Assembly: GCA_016792935.1 (NCBI GenBank)
Contig: JAEUJS010000168.1
Span: 1-35,124 of the forward strand
DNA length: 35,124 nucleotides
Direction of reading: 5' to 3'
DNA from: Archangium sp.
GTDB lineage: Bacteria; Myxococcota; Myxococcia; Myxococcales; Myxococcaceae
The notes under the pieces are model-generated. The model ran no database searches and was not told the origin of the DNA. It was given only the letters and a program-made list of their open reading frames with translations. A program made the translations under genes and the position numbers. Below, piece after piece: positions 22,403 through 29,205 of this stretch. The first letter of the stretch is position 1, and each line of letters begins with the position of its first letter.

Positions 22403-22897
22403 ATGAGTTTCTGGCTGATGAAGAGCGAGCCCGACGTCTTCTCCATCGACGACTTGAAGAAGGCGCGCGTCACCGGTTGGGAAGGCGTGCGCAACTTCCA
22501 GGCGCGCAACTACATGCGCGACTCGATGAAGGAAGGAGAGCTGGTGCTCTTCTACCATTCGAACGGAGACCCCTCGGGCGTGGCGGGCGTCGCGAAGGTG
22601 CACGGCGCCCCGATTCCCGACCCGACGCAGTTTCAGAAGAAGCACGAGTACTACGACGCCACGAGCCCGAAGGACGACCCGCGCTGGATGATGCGGCAGG
22701 TCGAATTCGTCGAGCGCTTCGACGCGGTGATTCCGCTCGAGGTGCTGAAGGCCGACCCGAAGCTCAGCGGCATGCCGCTCCTGCAGAAGGGTCAGCGCTT
22801 GAGCGTACAGACCGTGACGCCGGCGCACTTCGCGCGCGTGCTCGAGCTCGCGAAGTCGAAGACGCAGGTGGTGAAGAAGGGAGTGAGCCCGTCATGA
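22403..22897 (+). CDS. EVE-domain protein
   Basis: 164 residues from ATG 22403 (MSFWLMKSEPDVFSIDDL); a start at 22376 would add nine charged residues with no support. The protein is a single EVE domain of the thymocyte-nuclear-protein-1 type: FWLMKSEPDVFSI, WEGVRNFQARNYMRD, GELVLFYHSNGDPSGVAGVAKV, PRWMMRQVEFV and a C-terminal helix. EVE domains have a PUA-like fold that reads modified bases in DNA or RNA. They occur alone in many bacteria and also in modification-dependent restriction. The Trp and Asn residues lining the pocket appear present. The stop overlaps the CoA-transferase start (ATGA at 22894), so the two are translationally coupled. Confidence 0.93.
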   Translation: MSFWLMKSEPDVFSIDDLKKARVTGWEGVRNFQARNYMRDSMKEGELVLFYHSNGDPSGVAGVAKVHGAPIPDPTQFQKKHEYYDATSPKDDPRWMMRQVEFVERFDAVIPLEVLKADPKLSGMPLLQKGQRLSVQTVTPAHFARVLELAKSKTQVVKKGVSPS

Positions 22898-24177
22898 AGT
22901 TCGTCAGCGCCGCCGAAGCGTTGTCGCACGTGAAGTCGGGAGAGCGTGTCTTCGTGCAGGGGCAAGCGGCGACGCCGACGGTGTTGCTCGAGACCCTCGC
23001 GGCCCGCGCGCGCGCCGGAGAACTGAAGAACGTCGAGACGGTGCACCTGCACCTCGAAGGTGAAGCGCCGCACGCGCGTCCTGACGTCGCTCCGAATGGC
23101 ATTCGGCCCAACGCGTTGTTCGTGGGAGCGAACTTGCGCGCCGCGGTCGCTGAAGGTCGCGCTGACTACACTCCGATCTTTTTGTCGGAGATTCCCGCAC
23201 TCTTCCGCAACCGCGTGTTGCCGCTCGACGTCGCGCTGGTGCACGTCAGCCCGCCCGATGCGCACGGGTACGTGAGCCTCGGCACGTCGGTCGATGCAGC
23301 CGTCGCTGCGGCGCAGTGCGCGCGGGTGGTCATCGCGCAGGTGAACCCGCAGATGCCGCGCTCACTCGGAGATGGCGGCATCCACTGGTCGCGCTTCACC
23401 TCGCTGGTGGAAGTGGACCGCCCGCTGTTCGAGCACGCGGCGTCGCAGACGGGCAACGCCATCGAAGACGAGATTGGCCGCCGCGTGGCCGCGCTCATCG
23501 AAGACGGAGCGACACTGCAGATGGGCATCGGCGCGATTCCCGACGCGGTGCTGCGCGCGCTGTCGTCACATCGTCGGCTCGGCGTGCACACCGAGATGTT
23601 CAGCGATGGCCTGTTGCCGCTGCTGGAAAAGGGAATCGTCACCAACGAGCACAAGGCGCGACAGCAGGGCCGCACGGTCGCCAGCTTCGTGATGGGCACG
23701 CGCAGGCTGTACGACTTCATTCACGACAACCGCCTCATCGAGCTGCGCGAGTGCAGCTACGTGAACGACACGATGGTCATTCGGCGTCACCCGAAGATGA
23801 CCGCCATCAACTCGTGCATCGAGGTGGACCTCACCGGGCAAGTGGTGAGCGATTCCATCGGAGAGCGCATCTATTCGGGCGTCGGCGGTCAGATGGACTT
23901 CATCCGCGGCGCCACGTTGAGCGAAGGCGGGAAGGCGATTCTCGCGCTGCCGTCGACGACCTCGAAGGGTGAGAGCCGCATCGCCGCTGCGCTGCATCAA
24001 GGCGGCGGTGTCGTCACCACGCGCGCGCACGTTCGCTACGTCATCACCGAGCACGGCGTCGCTGACTTGTACGCGAAGTCGCTGCGCGCGCGCGCGAAGG
24101 CGTTGGTGGCCATCGCCGCTCCGCAGCACCGTGAAGCGCTGGAGCGCGAGGCGCACCGCCGCTTCAAGCACGAGTAA
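22894..24177 (+). CDS. Acetyl-CoA hydrolase/transferase family (4-hydroxybutyrate CoA-transferase-like)
   Basis: 427 residues. The sequence follows the family throughout: RVFVQGQAATPTVLLE, PIFLSEIP, DVALVHVSPPDAHGYVSLG, VIAQVNPQMPRSLGDG, GATLQMGIGAIPDAVL, HTEMFSDG with the catalytic Glu at 234, SYVNDTMVIRRHPKM, GGQMDFIRGATLSEGGKAILALPSTT and VRYVITEHGVADLYAKS. Such enzymes move CoA between acetyl-CoA and organic acids such as 4-hydroxybutyrate, butyrate or acetate through a glutamyl-CoA intermediate. The exact acid is not deducible. It is fused in translation to the EVE gene by an ATGA overlap, an unexpected pairing. Confidence 0.94.
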   Translation: MKFVSAAEALSHVKSGERVFVQGQAATPTVLLETLAARARAGELKNVETVHLHLEGEAPHARPDVAPNGIRPNALFVGANLRAAVAEGRADYTPIFLSEIPALFRNRVLPLDVALVHVSPPDAHGYVSLGTSVDAAVAAAQCARVVIAQVNPQMPRSLGDGGIHWSRFTSLVEVDRPLFEHAASQTGNAIEDEIGRRVAALIEDGATLQMGIGAIPDAVLRALSSHRRLGVHTEMFSDGLLPLLEKGIVTNEHKARQQGRTVASFVMGTRRLYDFIHDNRLIELRECSYVNDTMVIRRHPKMTAINSCIEVDLTGQVVSDSIGERIYSGVGGQMDFIRGATLSEGGKAILALPSTTSKGESRIAAALHQGGGVVTTRAHVRYVITEHGVADLYAKSLRARAKALVAIAAPQHREALEREAHRRFKHE

Positions 24178-24186
24178 GGTCCGCGC

Positions 24187-24972
24187 GTGCTCACCGCGCT
24201 CGCGTTGTTGGTCGTGTCCGCTGCACCTCCCGTCGGCAGCGAGTGGACGTGGACCATCGACGACCAACGCGCGCTCAAGCTCACCAGCCCCAAAGGCGAG
24301 CTCAGCGTCGACCCGCACCTCGAGAAGATGACGCTCGAGGTGACCGTGACCGAGGCCAGCGAAGAAGCGCTGCGCAAGTTCACCGTCTTCGTGAAGGCCG
24401 GCAACGTCAACCTGCGCAACCTGAAGTTCGAGGTCGAGAGCAACTACGGCGAGGCGGTGGTGAAGGACGTCACGCCCAACGAGGGGAAGCGCCGCGTCGG
24501 TCTCAACGAGTTGACGATTGCGCTCGCGACGGGTGCGCCCGCGCCCGAGTTGCCCGCGTTCAGGCGTGCGCTCGCGCAGTTGTTCAAGGCGGACCCCATC
24601 GTCGCCGCGGCAAAGGGCGCGAAGTGCACGCCCGAAACGGGAGCGGCCGTCGCGAAGGCGGTGGGTGAGACGATGATGAAGATCAAGACCGAGCGCGACA
24701 ATCAGGAGACGGTCACCAACGCCGCCGGCACGTGCGTCGGCTCCGATGGAACGAAGTACGCGGTGAGCTTCACGCTCAACGCTCCGTTTCGCGACCAGAC
24801 CACCGAGGTGTCGATGAAGGGCACGGTCACGGTGCCGCCCGAGGCGTGGCGCGCGTCGTGGGACGCCAGCGGCCCACTCCACATGAAGCTGCAGACAGGG
24901 AAGAAGCCGATTCAGATCGACGGGACGATTGGTCTGAAGACCTCGTTCACTTCGAAGAAGAAGAAGAAGTGA
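24187..24972 (+). CDS. Exported hypothetical protein with poly-lysine C-terminus
   Basis: 261 residues from GTG 24187. MLTALALLVVSAAPPVGS is a short signal peptide. The mature part (residues 19-261) alternates charged strands and helices (MTLEVTVTEASEEALRKFTVFVKAG, VVKDVTPNEGKRRVGLNELTI), contains two Cys that could pair (KCTPE, TCVGS) and ends in five lysines from consecutive aag codons. I recognise no family. It is nine bases after the CoA-transferase and likely in the same unit. Its 3' end overlaps the convergent LysR gene by 26 bases. Confidence 0.7.
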   Translation: MLTALALLVVSAAPPVGSEWTWTIDDQRALKLTSPKGELSVDPHLEKMTLEVTVTEASEEALRKFTVFVKAGNVNLRNLKFEVESNYGEAVVKDVTPNEGKRRVGLNELTIALATGAPAPELPAFRRALAQLFKADPIVAAAKGAKCTPETGAAVAKAVGETMMKIKTERDNQETVTNAAGTCVGSDGTKYAVSFTLNAPFRDQTTEVSMKGTVTVPPEAWRASWDASGPLHMKLQTGKKPIQIDGTIGLKTSFTSKKKKK

Positions 24973-25837
24973 GTCTGCGCGCGAGGAAGTCCCACACCGA
25001 GGCGACACGCGGGACCCGGCGAAGGCTCTCGTGCGTCACCAGCCACAGGTCGTCTTCGGGCGCTGACTGCGCGTCACGGGCGAGCGCGCGCGACAACGGC
25101 ACGCGCTGCAGGGCGTGCACGGCTTCGTAGGGCGCGGGAGCGAGCACCGCTCCGAGACCCGAGAGCGCGGCGTTCACCTGCACCACGAAGGAATTCGTGC
25201 GCAGCGCGAGCGGCGTCTTCACGCGTTTGTCGAGCCACCGCGCGACGTGAAGCTGATGCAGCGGTGGCGACCAACCAATCCACGGCACGTCGGTCCAGTC
25301 CCGAAGCGGCTCGAGCGTTCTCACCAGTGACGGTGCAGCGAGCGGAACCCACGGCGTGCGGTTGAGGCGTTGCATCACGAGCGGTCCACCGGCGGGGCGA
25401 ATGGTGCGCAGCGCGACGTCGGCTTCGCGGCGCGTGAGGTCGGCCTGTCTGGTGCTCGCGTCGACTTCGAAGTTCAGCTTCGGGTGTCGTTCCCGGAGCT
25501 CGACGAGCGACGTCACGAGGAAGCTCTCCGCGACTCCCGGTGGCGCGGAGAGGCGCACCACACCTTCCACTTCACGCTCGAGGCTCTCGATGTCGCTCGC
25601 GAACTGGTGCGAGGCGCGTTCCATGTCTTCTGCCGAGGCGAGGAGCTTTCGTGCCGCCGCCGTCGGAACGAGCCCTTCGCGCGTGCGATCGAACAGCGAC
25701 ACGTCGAGCGCGGCTTCCAGCTTCGCGAGGCGGCGCGAGGCGGTCGAGGTGTCGAAGCCCAGCGACTTGCCGGCCAGCGAGAGGCGGCGCGTGCGCATCA
25801 GGGCGAGGAAGAGCTGCACGTCGTCCCAGGAGTCCAT
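24947..25837 (-). CDS. LysR-family transcriptional regulator
   Basis: 296 residues, ATG 25837. N-terminal winged helix-turn-helix (about 1-60): DDVQLFLALMRTRRLSLAGKSLGFDTSTASRRLAKLEAALDVSLFDRTREGLVPTAAARKLL. The effector-binding domain (about 90-290) includes VRLSAPPGVAESFLV and RPAGGPLVMQRLNRTPW. The last residues are a Ser run because the 3' end is antisense to the poly-Lys codons of the neighbouring gene. Such regulators usually control the divergent gene. Here that is an NAD-dependent epimerase 81 bases away, with two inverted repeats between them. Confidence 0.95.
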   Translation of the reverse strand: MDSWDDVQLFLALMRTRRLSLAGKSLGFDTSTASRRLAKLEAALDVSLFDRTREGLVPTAAARKLLASAEDMERASHQFASDIESLEREVEGVVRLSAPPGVAESFLVTSLVELRERHPKLNFEVDASTRQADLTRREADVALRTIRPAGGPLVMQRLNRTPWVPLAAPSLVRTLEPLRDWTDVPWIGWSPPLHQLHVARWLDKRVKTPLALRTNSFVVQVNAALSGLGAVLAPAPYEAVHALQRVPLSRALARDAQSAPEDDLWLVTHESLRRVPRVASVWDFLARRLTSSSSSK

Positions 25838-25846
25838 TCAGGCCAT

Positions 25847-25914
25847 CTTGCACCAGTGCAAGGCACCGTTGTTCGACTGCGAATTGAACGGCACTCATGC
25901 AAGGCCCATCTTGC
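25847..25914. promoter_or_regulatory. Two CTTGC-type inverted repeats between LysR and epimerase genes
   Basis: Site 1 is CTTGCA-ccag-TGCAAG (25847-25862), a perfect 6-bp palindrome. Site 2 is GCAAG (25899-25903) and CTTGC (25910-25914), using the same half-sites in the other order. Both fall in the divergent promoter region, as expected for LysR recognition and activation sites. Which half-site is contacted is not decidable here. Confidence 0.65.
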
Positions 25915-25918
25915 GTCC

Positions 25919-26866
25919 ATGAACTCTGACGCTGAACGACCGTTCGTGGTGCTGGGTGCTGGACAGATTGGCGCGCTGGTGGCCCAGAAGCTGACCGCCC
26001 GCGGCGAGCCCGTGAAGGTCGTACGTCGATCCAGCGGTGGTGACCTCTCCGACTTCATGTTCGCCCAGAAGGCGGCCGCAGGTGCGCGTGCCATCATTCA
26101 CTGCGCGGTGCCGCCGTATCACCAGTGGCTGACGCAGCTCGAACCGCTCAACGCCGGAGTGCTGCACGCCGCGAAGACCTCGAAGGCGCCGCTCATCGTG
26201 CTCGACAACTTGTACGGGTATGGAAAGCCGACGGCTCCGCTGACTGAGACGAGCCCGGTGAACCCCTGCAGTCGCAAGGGCGAGCTGCGCGCGCGCATCG
26301 CGGAACAGCAACTCGACGCGCATCGAAGAGGAGACGCCCGCGTCGCCATCGCGCGCGCTTCCGATTTCTACGGGCCCAACGTCACGCTCGCCGCGACGTT
26401 CGGAGAGCGCTTCCTCGGCCGCGTGGTGAAGGGCCAGTCAGGGGAGTGCTTCGGCGACCCGACGCTCCCGCACTCGTATTCCTATGCGGGAGACGTCGCC
26501 GACGGGCTCATCACGCTCGCGCTCGAGTCCGAACGCAGCGTGGGAGAAGTGTGGCACCTGCCGGTGGCACAGACCGAGAGCACGGAGAGCATCGTGAAGC
26601 GCTTCGGCCGCGCGCTCGGCTTCGCGAAGGAGCTGCAGACCAACACCATTCCCTCGCTGGTGCTGCGCGTGATGGCGCTCTTCGTGCCCGCGGTGAAGGA
26701 GCTGCTCGAGATGCGTTACCAGTGGCAGCTGCCGTTCGTGCTCGACGACTCGAAGTTCCGCTCGTCGTTCGGCGCAAAGGCGAAGGCGACTTCGCTCGAC
26801 GACGGCGTCGCCGCGACAGTCGCGTGGCTCAAGGCTTCACGTCCAGCAGCTCCACTTCGAAGATGA
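25919..26866 (+). CDS. NAD-dependent epimerase/dehydratase family protein
   Basis: 315 residues from ATG 25919. Rossmann start FVVLGAGQIGALVAQKL with the Gly motif, then VRRSSGGDLSD, AIIHCAVPPYH, LIVLDNLYGYGKPTAPLTE and ARASDFYGPNV, all typical of the extended SDR/epimerase group. The usual YxxxK is not obvious, as in atypical NAD-binding members. A hydrophobic C-terminal stretch (IPSLVLRVMALFVPAVKELLEM) is characteristic of a subgroup of SDR-like proteins. The substrate is unknown. It is divergent from lysR and probably regulated by it. The 3' end overlaps the convergent FKBP gene by 38 bases. Confidence 0.85.
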   Translation: MNSDAERPFVVLGAGQIGALVAQKLTARGEPVKVVRRSSGGDLSDFMFAQKAAAGARAIIHCAVPPYHQWLTQLEPLNAGVLHAAKTSKAPLIVLDNLYGYGKPTAPLTETSPVNPCSRKGELRARIAEQQLDAHRRGDARVAIARASDFYGPNVTLAATFGERFLGRVVKGQSGECFGDPTLPHSYSYAGDVADGLITLALESERSVGEVWHLPVAQTESTESIVKRFGRALGFAKELQTNTIPSLVLRVMALFVPAVKELLEMRYQWQLPFVLDDSKFRSSFGAKAKATSLDDGVAATVAWLKASRPAAPLRR

Positions 26867-27242
26867 GGTGTGAGTTGGCCGGAATGTTCGGCTTGGTCTT
26901 GCCGCCGTAGCCAAGCCGCGGAGGGATGACGAGGGTGCGCTTGCCTCCCACGCGCATGCCGATGAGGCCCTGGTCCCACCCGCGAATCACGCGACGCGCG
27001 CCGAGCTCGAAGGTGAGCGGCTCCCGCGTGTACGACGAATCGAAGACTGTCGTGTCGGTGAGCGTGCCGCGGTAGTGCACGGTGATGGTGGCGCCTTTGG
27101 TGGCCGTTTCTCCAGTGCCGACCTTCGTGTCCGTGATGTGCAGCTCGTCGTCGTACTGCTCGACCACGTCTTCATCGGGGCCGTTGGAGCCCGGAGTCGC
27201 GCAGCCGACAAACAGCAGCGCACAGAGAGCGAGGCGCGTCAT
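26829..27242 (-). CDS. FKBP-type peptidyl-prolyl isomerase lipoprotein
   Basis: 137 residues, ATG 27242 with AAGGAG upstream. MTRLALCALLFVGC is a lipoprotein leader with lipidation at Cys14. A short acidic linker (DEDVVEQYDDE) leads to one complete FKBP domain: VHYRGTLTDTTVFDSSY, PLTFELGARRVIRGWDQGLIGMRVGGKRTLVIPPRLGYGG and LIFEVELLDV. The active-site residues (Tyr, Phe, Asp, Trp and the Tyr of LGYG) are present. It is a periplasmic or outer-membrane folding catalyst acting on X-Pro bonds. It is divergent from the OPT transporter with only 30 bases between starts. Confidence 0.96.
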   Translation of the reverse strand: MTRLALCALLFVGCATPGSNGPDEDVVEQYDDELHITDTKVGTGETATKGATITVHYRGTLTDTTVFDSSYTREPLTFELGARRVIRGWDQGLIGMRVGGKRTLVIPPRLGYGGKTKPNIPANSHLIFEVELLDVKP

Positions 27243-27272
27243 GGGGCTCCTTCTCTCATATGTTGCGCCGCC

Positions 27273-29159
27273 GTGAGTGACACCGAGCAGCCGAAGCTGA
27301 CGCCGGAGCAGCAGGAAGCCCAGGCGATCGAAGCCGAGAAGTTGTGGCTTCAGAACGTCTACCAGCCCAACGCCATCGAGCTGACGGTGCGCGCGGTCAT
27401 CACCGGCATGCTGGTCGGCGGCCTGATGTGCTTCGCCAACCTCTACGTGGTGCTCAAGACGGGTTGGTCGGTCGGCGTCACCATCACCGCGTGCATCATC
27501 GCGTGGTCGTTCTGGAGCGTGGTCGCCGGAATCCTCGGGCCGAAGTGGAAGATGGGCATGCTCGAGAACAACGCCACCGGCACCGTGGCGAGCGGCGCGG
27601 GGTACATGACCGGCGGCGGAAACATGGCCGCTCTCCCGGCGCTCATCATCCTCACCGGTGAACGGCCCTCACCCCTCATCCTCATGGCGTGGTTCGCGTG
27701 CATCGCCGGCCTCGGCGTGTTCGCCGCGATTCCCATCAAGCGCCAGCTCATCAACCGCGAGCAGCTCATCTTCCCCACCGGCACCGCGACCGCCGAGACG
27801 CTGCGCGCGCTCAACGCCGACACCGGGGAAGGAAAGCAGCAGGCGCGACTCCTCTTCTTGTCGACCGCGGCGGCCGGCGTCATCGCGTTCTGGCGCGACG
27901 CGCACTTCGCGTGGCTCAAGCGGTGGAATCTGCCCTCGGAGTTCTCGCTCCCGCTGAGCTTCAAGAACCACACGTTGAAAGAATGGACGCTCGCGCTCGA
28001 AGGAAGCGTGTTGATGCTCGGGGCCGGCGCGTTGATGTCGTGGCGCACCGGCTGGTCGTTGCTCATCGGCGCGCTGCTCACCTTCGGCATCGTCGCTCCG
28101 CAGATGGTGGACCTGGGCGTCATCCCCACCGTGGCCGACGACGTGGGCGTGCAAATCGTCAGCTTCAAAATCATGGCGAAGTGGACGGTGTGGATGGGCG
28201 CCGCCGTGCTCGTCAGCTCCGGCCTCACCTCGTTCGCGTTTCAGTGGCGGTCGGTCATCAAGAGCGTGAAGTCGCTGGGCGCGCTGTTCGGAAAGAAGAA
28301 GACCGAAGACGACCCGCTCGCCGACGTCGAAGCGCCGCCTTCCTGGTTCCCGCTCGGCTTCCTCATTCTCGGGCCGCCCGTCATCGTGCTCGCCTGGTAC
28401 GCGTTCAACATTCCGCTATGGGCAGGCCTCATCGCGCTGCCGCTGTCGGTGGTGATGGGCGTCATCGCCGCGCGCGTCACCGGAGAGACCGACGTCACGC
28501 CGACCAAGGCGCTCGGGCCCGTCACGCAGCTGACCTACGCGGGCCTGCTCCCCGGCCAGCTCGCGCCGAACATCATGTCCGCCAACATCACCGGCGGCGT
28601 CGGGCTGCACGCGGCCGACCTGCTGACCACGATGAAGTCGGGCTACCTCCTCGGTGCCAAGCCGCGCACGCAGGTCATCGGTCAGCTCTTCGGTGTCGCC
28701 GTCGGCTCGCTGGTCATCGTGCCGCTCTTCAACCTGCTCGTGCCCACCGCTGACGTGCTCGGCGGCAAGGACTTCCCCGCGCCGTCGGCGATGGTGTGGA
28801 AGAACGTGTCGGAGATGCTGGTGAAGGGCATCGAAGCAGTGCACCCCACCGCGCGCTGGGCGGCGCTGTGCGGCGTCATCGTCGGGACCACGCTCGCCAT
28901 CCTCGAGACCAAGGTGTCGAAGAAGAACAAGAAGTGGGTGCCTTCTCCCTCGGGGCTCGGCATCGCGATGGTGTTGCCGGCGTGGAACAGCATCATGATG
29001 TGCATCGGCGCCGGGCTCGCGGAGTGGGCGCGCCGGAAGTACGGAGAGAAGAAGGCCGACGGAGCGACCATGCCCATCGCCTCGGGCTTCGTCGCCGGTG
29101 AGAGCCTGATGGGTGTGGGCATCAAGATCGCCGTCGCGCTGGGCTTCATGCCGAAATAG
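27273..29159 (+). CDS. Oligopeptide transporter, OPT family
   Basis: 628 residues from GTG 27273 (MSDTEQPKLTPEQQ), about the usual length. A soluble N-terminus is followed by many membrane helices. OPT hallmarks are ITGMLVGGLMCFANLYVVLKTGWSVG, MLENNATGTVASGAGYMTGGGN, INREQLIFPTGTATAETLRAL, LPGQLAPNIMSANITGGVGLHAADLLTTMKSGYLLGAKPR, and a C-terminal GFVAGESLMGVGIKIAVA. The family imports small peptides or metal chelates by proton symport. A cytoplasmic loop with KSLGALFGKKKTEDDP separates the two halves. The cargo is not predictable. It is divergent from the FKBP gene. Confidence 0.96.
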   Translation: MSDTEQPKLTPEQQEAQAIEAEKLWLQNVYQPNAIELTVRAVITGMLVGGLMCFANLYVVLKTGWSVGVTITACIIAWSFWSVVAGILGPKWKMGMLENNATGTVASGAGYMTGGGNMAALPALIILTGERPSPLILMAWFACIAGLGVFAAIPIKRQLINREQLIFPTGTATAETLRALNADTGEGKQQARLLFLSTAAAGVIAFWRDAHFAWLKRWNLPSEFSLPLSFKNHTLKEWTLALEGSVLMLGAGALMSWRTGWSLLIGALLTFGIVAPQMVDLGVIPTVADDVGVQIVSFKIMAKWTVWMGAAVLVSSGLTSFAFQWRSVIKSVKSLGALFGKKKTEDDPLADVEAPPSWFPLGFLILGPPVIVLAWYAFNIPLWAGLIALPLSVVMGVIAARVTGETDVTPTKALGPVTQLTYAGLLPGQLAPNIMSANITGGVGLHAADLLTTMKSGYLLGAKPRTQVIGQLFGVAVGSLVIVPLFNLLVPTADVLGGKDFPAPSAMVWKNVSEMLVKGIEAVHPTARWAALCGVIVGTTLAILETKVSKKNKKWVPSPSGLGIAMVLPAWNSIMMCIGAGLAEWARRKYGEKKADGATMPIASGFVAGESLMGVGIKIAVALGFMPK

Positions 29160-29205
29160 CTGATCCGCGATGTCCCACTGAGCAGCGGCCGCGTGTCGAA
29201 GTCTC

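Noticed and set aside
23566..25008. 480-codon minus-strand open frame across the CoA-transferase and the exported protein
   Set aside because: It runs antisense to a certain CoA-transferase and overlaps the LysR gene. Composition is typical of a shadow frame.
26829..26866. Frameshift or truncation at the epimerase/FKBP overlap
   Set aside because: Both genes have complete domains; the 38-base convergent overlap is a normal result of tight packing.
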